Source of the DNA: Ephemerocybe angulata
Taxonomy: Eukaryota; Basidiomycota; Agaricomycetes; Agaricales; Psathyrellaceae
DNA: 64,000 nucleotides
Assembly: GCA_013368325.1 (NCBI GenBank)
Contig: JAACJK010000229.1
Location: forward strand, 310,001-374,000
Reading direction: 5' to 3'
Below are positions 1 through 13,242 of the stretch, in pieces. Below the pieces are notes generated by a model. The model was not told the origin of the DNA, ran no database searches, and was given only the letters and a program-made list of their open reading frames with translations. Position numbers and translations under genes: made by a program. Positions within the stretch are counted from its first letter, which is position 1. Each line of letters opens with the position of its first letter.

Positions 1-637
1 ATCCAGAGCTTATGAACGCAGCTTCGCCCCTTTCCGTGAAATCAAACTGCAGGAGGCGATTGGTGCAGCAATAGTGGGCGTCCCTTTCCAGTGAGTAGCA
101 CCGAGCTCGAAATGAGACCTTCGGTGGAGTTGACAACGGTGAACCGCCCGTATTGCGGGTTGCACCGTCGATCCAGATTTCATAGTTAGACGTTCTTGCC
201 AATGGGTGGTATGCACCGAGTGGATGGCGGCTCAGTTGTCTGAAGAACATCAATCGCATGTTGCCTGTATTAGGCACTCTTTGGTGTTTCCCGTCGTGTT
301 AGGATAAAGTTGTCTCGGTGGACCGACAAGGAGGAAGCTGTTCAAAAGGGAGACATCGGAAGGAGTTCCGAACGCTGTCACTTCCGATCGGGACACCTGA
401 TCCGAAAGGTAATCTTATCTTATCTCAGGCTGTTGTCCTGTTATGAGATGTTTGGTTGTAAGGCTATCACCCCAGGAAAGCCGTTTGTGCTGTTTCTATC
501 TTCTTGCACCTTTCTTTGTAGGAATCTTTCTATTACCTGTTTCCATTCCGGCCTTTCTGCACTGTGGAAATTCAAGAGCCCCTGTCTGACGCAGAGCAAG
601 TTCAGCCCAACAAGCGCCCGGCGTTTAACTTACAACG
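1..637. other. Left-edge stretch without a supported gene
   Basis: Short open frames exist on both strands, but none has recognisable protein character or a convincing intron structure. The stretch lies downstream (3') of the minus-strand CHAT gene and probably includes its 3' flank. Confidence 0.5.
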
Positions 638-3600
638 TTACAAACCAAAATGTACATATGGTACCCAATTGAGAAGTGAAGTTTCAGAGTCCCCCAGGTT
701 GTTCCTGAGCTCTTGAATCGCATGGTGAATAGAAAACGCGGACTGTAAACCAAGTATCCGGCCAGGGGTGTCGTGTTGAGATTCACCACCACCTTCTTGA
801 ATCAAGTGTTCGTAGAATGACCTGGACACTGTCGGCGCGTAGCCGTCATTGATTGACCACATCGTTGCAATGACACTGCGATACCCGGCTGCCAACAGTC
901 CACCTGCAAGATGAACTGCCTCCTCCGACAACCTCATGTCTCCTCTGCTCGTGTCGCATGCCGAAAGAAACGCAAGATCGCCCAAGCCCAAGTTACTCTG
1001 CATTATATTTGACAAAGTCAGAGGGCCATCATGGAGGTGGAACCCGCTACCTAAAGGCTCGACGGGGTGTTGAAACGCGTGGGTCGCAATGTGGACACAT
1101 GCCAGGGCTTTCATGCTCCGACTTGTGTTCTCCACCGTTGCGGAGGCTGATTCCAGAAGGTGGAATGAAATGCGGCTCGTGCGCATGACCTCGGAGATTC
1201 CGTCAACCTCCTCCTGAACTCCTGGTATTGGAGGAAAGCCTGTGAGCTCTGGCTGTGAGATGATAAGAAGTTCTCCTGACACACTCCTTTCCAGGCTGGA
1301 GCGACGATCAAGATTACGGAAGTACCCAATGGTTGGGATATAGGAGGATATCGCGTAGTCCAGGGAAGACACTCGCTGTTCGTCCGCCCCGTACACACCT
1401 GCTGCATGTAGTGGAAGGAACACGAGGGGGCCAGTGACACACCACCATATCCTCGGCTTATTTGGTGCATCGGAGGGCTGGAATCATGACTGATAGTCAG
1501 TCCGCGTATAAATCTCCAGTCGACTCCCAATGTGAACATACCTTGAGGCCAATCTTGTCGAAGATATGCTTCGTCACGGAAGTCCATAGCTCCGCTAAGA
1601 CTTCGCAAAGCACGTCTTCTTGAGCATTAGTACCATCTTTCCTCTGAAGTGGTCGTATGGCCCTGTCGCTACCCCATACGACGCCGGTAATTCCTTGCTC
1701 CTCACCAGAAATTGAATCCTTCCTGGAGAGGAGAATATTTGACCGCAGCTGATGGTCGAGTTTGAGGTGGAGATTCGAGGCTTTCTCGAAGGAAAAATTG
1801 GTGAGGGGGATGTGTAGAGGCTCGTCGGATCCATGAGTGAGAACCACGGAATCGCAGCGTTTGTCGCTAACATTGACCATGACTACATAGCCTGAAGCAG
1901 GAAGGGAAAGACGCAGATGCTCATACGACGGAGGTTGTAGGAAATCTCCAAGCCCTGGGACGGATCGAATAGACTTGACGATGCCATGCCATTCAATCGC
2001 CAGGGAGGCGTGATTCTTCGCTTCGGTGTGCAGGGCAATCCTATCCTCTGAGGCTGAAGGCTCTGACGACAGTGTCTGCTTGTTTCCTGCCAGTTCTAGA
2101 TCTTTGGAGACCTCGGATAATCGTTCGGCCAGTCGCTTATCATAAGCACGGAGAGTGTCCAGAGGAGATCTCAGCATTGCGATTTGGTTCCACACTAAAC
2201 ATCTCCCTTGCTCGAGCCATTCCAGCGCCTTGACCGTCTCGCCCATGGAGAATGCTGTTGCAGCTGCCCGGAGAGATACAATCGACGACTTTTCCATGTA
2301 GCCATGTCGACGCTGCACTGTTTCCTGCAGACCTGCGACTTCAGACATGAGACGGATGGCGACTTCATATGCCTCTAGGCATTCCGAAGGGTTGTAGAGG
2401 TCGCAAAGCGAGGCCCATTGGCATGCAGCGTCGAAGCGTAATGAAGGAGACCCGACCGATGACCTGGCCGAATGACGGTAGACTGAAACTGCTTCGAGCA
2501 AGTGCTCTTGTAGCCTGGTCTCTTTGAACCGGGTGAGTAAAGAATGACCGAGGTCTTTGTAAACGATAGGCAGGAATGCATGTTCCTCCGGGTACCCCTC
2601 AATCCCCTTGCAAAACGTCTCAATCGCTCTGGCGTTGTCAATTAACAACTTGGAGCGTTCAAAGCGTGCTTGAAACGCTCTAGCCAGGTTGAAACGATGA
2701 ATTGACGCATCTGGATGATCCTCGGGGAGAAGGTCGATTGCCGTAGTCAGGGATGAGATGGAGTTCTGGGCGTCTTGTGGACTCCCAGTGAGCTTGTATC
2801 GGGAGGCTAACGCATTTCCTAGGGTACCCGACAGGCCGGAGTAACCTGGGTCTGCTGGAGGTGCACATTCGAGGGATTCTTGCAGAACCTTCACTGCCTG
2901 TTCAATGTCGGCTTCAGTGCCTGAACCTTTCCCCCTTGCGTTGAAGCGTGAATGGAGCACACTCCCAAGGCTGCGGAGGTACCACCAATGTCTGGGATGG
3001 CCCGCTGGGATATGGGACAAAGATTTCTCTATGGACCTGACTGCGTTGTCGATATCAGCAGGTTCCAGGGTGTGCACAAATTTCGTTTTGTAAGCTGTTC
3101 CGAGGTCGTGGAGGAGGCCGCCCATATTTATATTTGGAATTTCTGGGCTGGGGCCTGCTTTGATCGCCCCCTCGAGCATCAATATCGCATCGTGAATATC
3201 CAACATACTCCCAGATCTCTGAAAACGAACATGGAGGGCAACACCACACATTGCGAGGGCGTCAGGGAGGGAAGGGTGGCGAGGAGATGCCATATCCAGC
3301 CCCTCTCGCAAGAATGCGATTGCTTCTTCATGATCCGCGACGGCGCCAGGTCCACGACGTCGAAATCGGCGGTAGAGTGCGTGTCCAAGATTGTAGAGGT
3401 CTTGAAACTGGTCTATGCAACTAGATGAGCGGGAGCGAGAATGAACGGAGCGGTAGATACGAATAGCTTCGTCATGGTCTTCAATTTCCCCGTAGTGAGT
3501 GGCTCTGATAGAATATGCGCTCGCAAGAATCCGCTCTATGCCCAGTTGAATGACCTTCGTTCCTGGAGAGATATTTGCGCGTTTCAAAGTTGAAATTGCC

Positions 3601-4637
3601 TTCCCAATATCAGACGGATCTCTGGCGTGTTGATATCGGGCTATATATGCTGCCGCCAAGTTTGCGAGACACACGGCGGTGGGGAGGTTCGAGTCCGAAG
3701 CGGCTGTGAGCAGTACCACCTGCTGCTGAGCTTCGATCGCTTGTTCCACGTCTTCCAATTGGCCTGTTCGCCAGAAGCGACGTAGTAGGGTGTAGGCGAG
3801 CCTCTCGAGTTCAGCGGCAAGCTTTCTCGGATCTGTCGACGTGGCATGATCCTTTGCTCGGCGAATAGCTTCTGACGATTGTTCCATGCCCTCCACACTG
3901 CCGGTCCATAGAGAACACTGGTGAAGGGAGTCTCCCAGGGAGCCGTACCACGCCGCGAGGTTGCTTTCGAAGTTGGGGGGAGCGACAGCCCATACAGCTG
4001 TTTGGAAGAATGCTTCAGTTTGGGTGACAATGGAAGGATGGAATCCCCAGGATTTGAGGGCGGCTGGGATGGTGTGTGTCAGGTCCACCATCCAGGCTGG
4101 TGTCGTCACTGTGGATGATGGTACTTGTGCTATGGCACTCAGAAGGAGTTGGGTGGCCCTTCGAACGTCGTCGGCGTCAAATGTTATGCGATCAAACTGG
4201 AGTTGGAGGGCAAGAGCCAACCCGCTTAACGTTGCAGTGCGCAGACCAACCCGGTGCACCTCCAGTAGCTTTTCAGAGTCGGATATTAGCCCTTGAAATC
4301 TCTTGAATTGAGGAAGAGGAAGGTGGAAGTGCTGGAGAAGAGATCCAAATGCGTCTTCCCAGGGCTCCGCTTTCTCGTCGGCCTTTAAGCTTCGTTCGAA
4401 GGCGTCGATCGCTTTGCTGAGGTCTCCCGGATCTTCAGAGTGGCCATAGCGGATGGATAGGCTCCTTCCTAGCCTCTCAAGCCGCCATGCATAGCACAGG
4501 TCTCGCTGGGAAGTCAGTTCCACTGCAGCCTGGCTTGCAAGCACGGCCTCATGGATCGTTTCCAGCTGCTTCGACCTCTCATATTGCATGTAGCAGAGGG
4601 AAGTAATAGTGTCCTGCTGATCTTTGAGATGAAACAT
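638..4637 (-). CDS. TPR-repeat protein with C-terminal CHAT protease domain
   Basis: Two exons, complement(638..1456, 1542..4637); the 85-nt intron has a GTATGT donor and a phase-0 junction, giving about 1304 residues. The first ~900 residues are helical TPR-like repeats with recurrent patterns of the type LG-x-x-L-x-x-R-[FY] and a following D-x-x-x-A-I. The last ~300 residues are a CHAT domain (caspase HetF associated with TPRs, separase/caspase fold): PRIWWCVTGPLVFLPLHAAG, then HIATHA (candidate catalytic His ~1158) and LAFLSACDT (candidate catalytic Cys ~1199). Both catalytic residues are present, so protease activity is plausible. The frame is open upstream to 4679 but without an ATG there; the first in-frame ATG is at 4637, and a short upstream exon cannot be excluded. 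Such proteins are strongly expanded in Agaricomycetes; roles in self/non-self recognition or regulated cell death are inference only. Confidence 0.85.
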
Positions 4638-5359
4638 GAGATTGAGTTCAAGTTGACGAGGAAGGATGTTGTGATACACTACCTGCTGGGAGTCGACGAA
4701 GCTGAGTTATACAGGGTACGATGCGTTTGATCGCCCATGGCTCGAGACTGCACACGTTGAACTCCATTAACTGGTGCATGGGCAATCAAGACACATAACG
4801 ATACATACTATGATAGAATGGTCCAGTGCCTTTCCTCCATGTGCACCATGTTCTCTTGAGTATTGTCGTGGTTTGAGGGAGAAGAGAGACAGAGCTGTGC
4901 GACTCATGGCCGGCGGCACGTCATTGCTGTGCATGGAATAGACGCCGGTGCATTTGACGCAAAAAGTAATCAGATCCCACCGGGCAGCAAGAGGACGGCG
5001 GCCGAGAAAGAAATAAACAGTAATATAGTTTACAAGGAAGTACATGGATAAAGTCAGTGTTGGAGACAAGGATTGTTACAGCGAAATGTACAAGAAGATA
5101 TGGCAGCAAAAGGGATGTCCGGCACGGGCCTCACCACAATTGAAAGGAATAAACCAGAAAGGACAGAAAGCAAGAACAGGAAAACCGAAGGGAGAACCAG
5201 ATAACAGGAGACAGGAGCCATACCATGGAGCACTCATCCACGGCGATTCCACAGGGCCACTTCAAATCGCCAGATGGTCCTGGTCAACATTCACCCAACT
5301 CGACCGCTTCCCCCTAAGAAAACACATCAAACCTCGTGAGCTAAAACATAAAAGCATAA
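4638..5359. other. Intergenic region upstream of the CHAT gene
   Basis: About 720 bp between the start of the minus-strand CHAT gene and the stop of the minus-strand alpha-mannosidase. It should hold the CHAT promoter and the mannosidase 3' UTR. No coding sequence is convincing. Confidence 0.5.
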
Positions 5360-8300
5360 TCAGCAACGAAAGACTAACACTTGTTTCTTCGAGGACGTCG
5401 AGGACGATGTCGAAGATGGGCGCGATCTGATGGGAGCAGGCGTACCAAGCACAAGCTTCACCGTCTTCACCTCAAACCCTCTAAACTTGAGTTGGAGCAA
5501 AGCCCCGACGTCCTCGACGTTGCCCGCGGCGCTCTGGAGGTCCACTTCCTCGATGTGGTCTTCGAGAAGGTTGGTCAGATACGCTTTGACTACGGGAATA
5601 TTCCGCGAGATCTTCAGTATCGTGGTACCGTGCCCTCCATAGGCCTCGTATAAGCGCAGCACAATGGTCGTTTTGGAACTAGAGGAAGCCTCGTCATCGA
5701 GGTTGACAACCGAATTGAAGGTATCGTCTTCCCCGCGTTTCACGGTCTCGAGGAAGACGTTGCGTGCACCCTCGAGAGTGAACGGAGGGCGATGTGCAGA
5801 GAGGATGTCTCCGGTACCAGGCGGCAGGCAGCGAACTGAAGGTGGCAGTTCCATTAGCACATAATCAGCGCATGGAAAATAACAGCGTACCTCGGATGGG
5901 AGAGTTAAACAGGTACCCGGCGACAGGAACGTCGGACTCAAGGAAGTGACCTTGATGGGGTAGCACGCCCCACGAGAACTGGTGCTCCCCTACGACGCCG
6001 GTCAGAGAGTTCACGGAGAGGAGCCGAGGAACAACCCACCTTGATCTTGTTCAGCATCAGGAGCAGTCGCAGATCGCAAGAGCGATATCCTCAAAACATT
6101 CCCTAGGCACGAGAACCCGTACTTGGACTCGGACAAGATCGCGACGCCGTATCCAAACTCACTAAGATCGGCGTACTGCAATATCTGTGAGCGACATTCA
6201 AACCAATTGCCCATAGATGTAAGTATACCTTGTGTCCACAAACCTCAAACTGAAAAAAAAACAACGAGTTCTGTCAGGAGGTGCAAAATGGAAGGGAAGT
6301 TTAGACCGCACCTTGGCCGCATCCCAAGTAGTGTTCTTGTGCGTCGGCCTCTGAAGGTGTCCAAACTGCGTTTCGTACGTAGCATGGTCATTGCGAATGG
6401 CAAGAGGAAGTTCGACTGCACAAACAGCCAATAAGCAACCACTCCCAACAGTTACTTTGGGGTAAGGACGTACACTTCAAGAACTCGTGGCGCTGATGCC
6501 AATCCACAATAGCGTCAAAGTTGAACAAAGACCTCGAGCCATCTCGAACAGTCGCCGACGTAGCAGACAAAGAGATCTGCAGACACCCACCTCGTTAGTG
6601 AATGTCCATCACAATCTCACGACGACGACTTACGGTGACGCTGATCGTGCTCTGCCCGTACTTCACCTCCGCACGCACAGCCCCGTAGAGCGGACCTTGA
6701 GCGACGACGGAGATGTTCGAGAACTTAAGAGGTTCCACCGTCTCCAAATGGTGGATCTCAACATCTACGAATGGCGCGTATCGATTAGAGGAAGTTCAAG
6801 ATAGGTTCGTGTTGAAAACGTACCCCAAGCATCCCAGTAGTTCGGCCGATCTTGGAAGATGACGAGGCCGCCAGTTTGTCCAGGTGCGATCAGTTCACGA
6901 CTATACATGAACCGTCAGTATACCTTGATTTGCTAGACAAGAAAGCAAGAACTTACTCAAGCTTAACGTCCAGAAGACTGGTAATCCTTCCGTCAGAAAT
7001 CGTAAGCTGCACGCTCGAGTTCCTCAGCACGAAATGGTCAGATCCATTCGTATACACTACATCACACCAATTAGCTCGCATCCCACCAAGTCAAACAACA
7101 AGCACCCACCAGACACGGGCATCAACCTCGACCTCAACGCATTCGACGGGCTACTCAACTCCCCATAGCACGCGCCCTCCTCGCAATGCACGACCGCGTA
7201 CCCCTCGCGCCCATCATCGCTCGCCTGGAGGACCTGGCTCTTCAGCGCCGGCCCGGCCTTGGCGAGCGGGATCTTGACGATGTCCCAGCGCGGGAAGAAC
7301 GTGGTGTTGAAGGCGACGATCTTCGTAGAGCCTGCGAGGGCCTTGCTGCGTGTGTTCGGCGTGAGCGGCATCGAGGATGGGAAGAGCACGGAGAGCGCTT
7401 CTTCGAGTAGGGCTTCGCCGTCGCGTTTGATCTCGGCGTAGAGCTTTTCGGCGTCGTCGTAGACCATTCCACTGCGGTCTATTAGTCGGCTGAATAGGGA
7501 GAGGGAAGGAGCTCACGTACATGGAAGACCCGGGAAGTACTGGGGGTTCGGGGTTGGTTAGTGGATTGCATCTAAGAGTAAGGAGCACGACATACCATCG
7601 TGGACTAGAGGGTAAGATTGTTAGCTTGTTGTAGAAAGAGGTGGAGCAATAGGGCTTACATTGATTGAGCAGCAGTTTCTCCCATGCAGCGTCGATCTCA
7701 TGCTTAGGGTAGACATAATCATGACGACTATGTTTGTGAAGAGAAGCAAGACTGGCGAGCAACTAACACGTCAAAAACATCAGTTCAACAGCCTAATACT
7801 GAGTAATCACAACAACTGACCTCGACATCGCGCATAAGAATCTCCGAGTGCCTGTTTCCCTTTTTGATGGAGCCATGGGAGGTATACGTCCCACGATGGA
7901 ACTGAAATCAAGACGACAAGACACGGTCAACAGCAACTCCCTTAGACAGCACTGTTCGCATACCTCAAGATACAACTCCCCGTGCCAATTAGGAAGCTTT
8001 GACCCCTCCGCACTCGTCTTCTCAAGATCTTCAAAGAAGTCCTCGACTGAGTGTCCGACGTCGACGGGCGGGAGCTCCCTATTGTTATTGGTCACAGCCC
8101 GAAGACGACGAAGCTGGAGCGAGAGGAGGAACACGTCAGCCATGGTGTATGTGCGTGGGAGTTGAAGGGACTGACGTTCTCCAACATCTTGCTGAGAGGT
8201 CCTCCTCCACCGTCTCCGTTTCCGAAGACAAGAAGAGCAGTGTCCGACGATTCCAAGTTCTGTGGACTGGGTTAACTGATATCCTTCTAGGAATGAACTT

Positions 8301-10331
8301 GAAAAACGTTTGTGTACCTTGTGGTTGTTCAGACCTTTCTTGACATCTCCCACTGTAGCTTGGGCAGTGTATGTTTCGACTAAAGGCCAAGGTCAGTCCC
8401 AGCAAAGAGCTTGAACTACGAGAGGACGAACCTGGGGTCATATGGCACAGAACCTGGGTACCATCGAGCCCAACCCAATTGAACGAAGAATGAGGGAAGG
8501 TATTGCTATCTCCAACGTCAGTCAACAAAATCACCGAAGAAAACGTGAAACATACATATTGTTCCACGAAAGCTTCTGCGTAAAGAAATACTTCATCCCC
8601 GCTCCTCTAATAAGCTGAGGATACGCCCCCGTAAGCCCAAACGAATCCGGCAACCACGCCGTCTCACACCTCTTCCCAAACCTACTCTCAAAATACCTCT
8701 GCCCAAACACAAACTGCCTCACGAGCGCCTCTCCGCTCGGCATGTTCGAATCGTTCTCGACCCACGACCCCCCGACGGGATGGAACTTTCCCTCAAGCAC
8801 CTTCTCCTTCACACGCTCAAAGAGCGGTGGGTACAGCTCCTCGAGCCACTTGTACTGCTGCGCAGAGGAGCACGAGAATCGGTGCTCCGGGTACCGCTCC
8901 ATGAGGTCAACCTGCGTCGACCAGGAGCGCGCGACCTTTTGTTGTGTGACGCGGTACGGCCAGAGCCACGCAGAGTCGATGTGACAACTGTGAAAATCGG
9001 TTTAGTAATGGCGACAAAGGGGAGGGTAAAGAAAAACTACGCACTGTCCTATACCCCAGATGGCGGCGCGTTCGGGGCCTTCCTTGTAGATGTCCGCACC
9101 CTTGCTCTCCCAACCTTCGCCAAAGATCTCTTCAGCGAGCTTTCGCGCCCTCTTAACGCCGGCAGCGTCCCCCCTCCCAAACACGTTCATGATCTCATTT
9201 GCCACCACAAGAGCCTTATTTTGAAGCCTTAACACCCGCACAAGTTAGTCCTGCACCGATATCTGAGCCCAAGGGTTACTTACACTGTATTCCCTGGAAC
9301 CTCACTGATAATTTGCTTCAAGGCCTCGAAATCCCATAGCAGCCTCCACGCCTCCTGGTTGGGCACCACGAGGTCGGCCGAGGCGAGCGTGAAGAACCTA
9401 TTCGGGTCCGGGGGATCGATCGTGTCCCCTGTCAAGGGCACACCAAACATCCCATTGCAACTCGACTCGATGACGAACTCGTATACACCCTTGTCGCGCG
9501 CCTCCTGGGGGACGATGTGCTCGACGCGCCTGTCGCCGTCGAAGCCTCCCGTTATGCCCTGCAGCGGCACGCCGTCGATGCTGTAGATCATGGCTTCGCA
9601 TCCTGGGTCGAATTCAACTGCAGTTCAAGATGGGTTGGGTGAGCATTTGGGGTGCGGAGGGGTGGGAGGCGGGAGGTGACTTGGGTTGAGACGACGTACA
9701 TTGTACTCGTTCGTATTGGCTGTAGTCTTCGGGAATGTAAAGGGTGACTTTCCACCAGTGGTTCGTCTAGCGCGTGCCCAATTACGGGGATCAGCACCCG
9801 AGGCGTACAGTACGCGTAAGTCTTACGTACCCCTAAGAAGAACATCATTGAGCATACTCCGCCTCAGACAAAAAGTGGGTTCACTCACAAGACGGTCCAA
9901 ACGAATCTCCCTGGAACACATTCACATTCACATCAAGCATGATAATGAGTGTTTAGGTAGGGTGTTAGGTGCAGAGAGCAACGCACCTTTTTCGCCGTTC
10001 TGAACTTCTGCTGCATCGCTTCGTCGAAGGTGGGTTTAGAGAGACCTGGGGCACTCCATCTGCCCTCGTTCATTCATTCAGCATCCTGCACCCTCAACCC
10101 GGGCTGACCCTCGAGATGCACGTACACTTTCAGCCTCACGTATTCAGGGCCGTCCTCCCGGTGTGTGAAGAGGATCGAGGAGAGGTTGACGTCGGAGTAG
10201 TGGCCTCCCTGGAAGGTGTTCAGACGGTTCTGGGTGAGATGCTTGATCCATTTTGCGCCTGGGCCGTTGTTGAGCTCTGGGTATTCGCTCTTGCTGCTAC
10301 TGCTGCTGCTGGCTTGGTGATGGCAAGCCAT
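5360..10331 (-). CDS. AMS1: Vacuolar alpha-mannosidase, GH38 family
   Basis: Many-exon gene. The first exon begins at the ATG at 10331 and encodes [16 protein letters not shown] followed by [16 protein letters not shown], the characteristic start of fungal Ams1. The GH38 catalytic domain is read across exons at about 9240-8530: [11 protein letters not shown] (zinc-binding His/Asp), [14 protein letters not shown], and AWLPDSFGL, whose Asp is the expected nucleophile. Middle-domain exons follow (for example about 7467-7057, [17 protein letters not shown] onward). The last exon (about 5940-5360) has [11 protein letters not shown] and [12 protein letters not shown], the typical C-terminal beta-sandwich end. 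The enzyme removes terminal mannose from free oligosaccharides and N-glycans, in yeast in the vacuole via the Cvt pathway. No signal peptide is seen, as expected for Ams1. Exon borders between 6000 and 7000 and near 9770 are not fully resolved; in particular I could not place an in-frame junction near 9766. Confidence 0.9.
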
Positions 10332-13242
10332 GTTTTGAGGGAACAGGTGGGTCGAGAAGGAGAAGAATGAAACGAGGGAGACGTACTAGAACCTTGTGGG
10401 AACGCCCCATAACAATTCAAAGTCCGGTTTCAATAGACGTAACCTTCCTTGGACGAGCGCTTCCCAACCAAGCTTTGGAAAATCAAAATCATAACCCACA
10501 GCTGCGGACTGCGGGGCTTGATATACATAGTCAGACTGAAGGCGGGATGTAGGTTCAACGGCACATATGAAAGAGCGAACCATTCGGCGTCGTCCAAGAG
10601 GGTTTCCTTCCAGCCCTTTTGGCTTCACGATAATGGCCATCGAAAGCAGGCTTGAAGGTCACATATCGTTCTTGCGAATACAGCGTCGAGCACCTGGACC
10701 AAAGCAACGCTCTGCTGCTTCATCTTCATCTTAGCTCGGCCACATAGGACCGCCGTATCCAGCACTTAAAAGGGCGACAATCTTCAGCGGTGGAGAACGA
10801 CGTAAACGCATTAGCTTCAATGACTGAAAGCATAGGCTGGAAGTGCACTTCAGGACTCAGGAGCTTCATAACCATGGATGTAGTGCTCGGGCGTTTGGAG
10901 AACAGAAGAGAATCGAGTGATGTATCTTTCTTCATCTGATCTTCACGGGGAACAATTTCGCAATCCAAGCGGGCGGTCGTCTTCAAGGGCGGTGAACGGT
11001 GCAGAAGCGCAAGGCATCAGCTTCGGTGAGCAAGGAGATATGCGAGGAAAAGTGCACTGGGCATCATCATATTCAGGCAATGGGTATTGTACGTAGAAGA
11101 AAGTCGGGAGGGAAAATGAGCGACGTGGTTTCGATGCGAACAAGAGATCTGAAGGAAGAAGTACAATTAGCAAACTGAGCAAGGAGCAAGTTTATGCAAT
11201 GGGTAGAAAGGTCAGGTTTCATGGTTTCGACACAGGTGCTTGTGTGTAGCACTTAAGTCAGGGATAACTGAAAATATATATCTCATCGTTTGAAGAAGTG
11301 CTCGAAGGAGCAAAAGTAGGGTAACGATTGCCAAAATTAAGATACTCACGTTCTACACCTGAAACTCGCGTCGTCGTCGAGGAGAAAAGACTGAGGGGAG
11401 GATGTGGGAGGAGGGAAAGAGGGAGAAAGGACGGAAAGAAAAATCAAGACGCGTCGCGCCTTATATGATGGAAAATAATCGGTTCAAAGTCCGCTTAGAT
11501 CTCCGCGAATGCCCACCCCGCACGGTGCACCGCGATCGACCCATTCGCACACATATGATTCACCCGATTTCTACCCTCAAAATGCATCCCACCGTCCCAG
11601 AATTTCAGCTACATATTGCCGGCATATTTACCATGGCTACTGCCAAGTTTCGTGGGTGCAGCGGCCCAGGGGGCGACACAATTCCCAAAGTTCAACGGTG
11701 TTCCAGGAAGCTGTCAAAGGTTCCGTCGGAAATTCGGGACAGGAATTGATTCGTTTGGCCAGAAACGTGCAATTTTACGCGGGAACTTCCAAAGACGTAC
11801 CCCTTCCTCCACCCACCTTTCCGCTGCCTCCCCTCCGCCCTTTCGCACTTTTCCCCCCTTTCTTGGCCCAATTCCGGTAATTTCGTCTAGAACCGAGTCC
11901 TCGTCGTCGCCGACGACGTCCAGACACCTCTCGCCATCGTCGCCAACGACGTCGAGCCCCTCATCGTCATCATCGTTCACGGCGCCGCCGCAACCTTCAT
12001 CATTGACAACGCCGGACCTTCGTCGACGAGCTTGGGCTTAAACCGCCCTTCTTGAACCAGTGCTAGACTACGCATCTCATTGTCGTCGTCGTCGTCGTTG
12101 TCGTCGTCGCTGTCGCCAGGGCCGTAATCATCGGTGCCACCTCTCGTGACCCAATCAAGCGAAGCGCTCGTAGCTGCCTATTTCATTCCAACACTGTCAA
12201 AGTGGTATGTCTGCATCGATGCCAGTAGTACAATGTTCTGACCGCGTCGTCGATGGTAGCCCACAAGCACCATTCATACAAGTGTTGGACATCTCCGAAG
12301 GGGATTCTTAAACCTAAAGCTCCGTGGACTGCTCCGGGGCCTATACCGCCAATAACAGGTAATATCTCTGGGTTCACCGTGAATTCGACGAATTGCTGAA
12401 CGGCTCCTAAATCGGCTTCCAATTCAAGTGCTCGAAACAAGAGCAACGTACACCGCAACAGTACTCGCGTGGCCGTGCATATCTCCCCGGCGTCCAGCAC
12501 ATTTCCACGAGTTGAATTCGATTCTCTGGCATCGACTCTCCGAGGTAAGAACGCCTTATTAATGTCCTCTGACACTGCCATTCATGTTCTGTTCCAGGTG
12601 CACAACATTCTGCCCCGCAAGGTACAACGGAGCATTGAAGCTGGGAACAGCAGTAGCATTTCATCTCCCGTGAATATCACCGAAAACACCCCCACGTACG
12701 CGGAGTCCTCAAGCATCGTCCATCTGTTTCTCAATTCATTCTACACAGTCACACCCATCGGCTGTTTCTTGTCAAGCTTTCCCTCCGCAACGTTCGGCAA
12801 AGTGTTGAGGCTTGAAGCCCGGACCGCTCCATTATTCCGCAGCTCGTATGTTCGAATCTCCATCATGTTCTTCCAGCTACTGAACAGTTGTCTGCTTCGT
12901 GTAGAACCACTTCTCACCGTCGCAACGTCCAAGTAAGTTTATCATGGCTTTAAACGCCCTTAGTTCTTATATCCATACCCGTTGTAGCTGCGTCGTTTCT
13001 GCCGTATCTAGCGGAATTCTTACCTGAGTATATTGCAATCCACACTATCACGGTCTGTCTCTTAATACTTCTTTCGTGGTCGCTTTCACTCATTGCTTTT
13101 TGCTCTCGTTGGTTCGCTCTGTTAGCTTTCTGTGTCGCACCAAAGTTGGTGCAAGTTCGGTCGACTCGACTCGGGCTTGACTAATATCTTCGTTTCAGAT
13201 TCTTGTTGCTCCAACCCCAGACTTCGACCGCAGGCCAAGAAT
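10332..13242. other. Intergenic region with low-complexity GTC repeats
   Basis: 2.9 kb between the divergent starts of the mannosidase (-) and the Hpc2-like gene (+). It holds short open frames (for example 10726-11182 on the minus strand and 12469-12936 on the plus strand) with no family resemblance, and GTC/GAC trinucleotide runs around 11900-12120. A small orphan gene on either strand is possible but not supported. A CAG/ATTCTTG junction at ~13198 suggests that the Hpc2-like gene has a 5' UTR intron. Confidence 0.4.

Noticed and set aside
10074..10640. An extra N-terminal exon of the mannosidase upstream of 10331
   Set aside because: The frame at 10386-10640 has no resemblance to Ams1, and the ATG at 10331 already places the conserved YPELN start near the N-terminus.
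11402..12041. Possible plus-strand gene with Ser/Pro-rich C-terminus
   Set aside because: No recognisable domain, low-complexity end and no splice structure that extends it.
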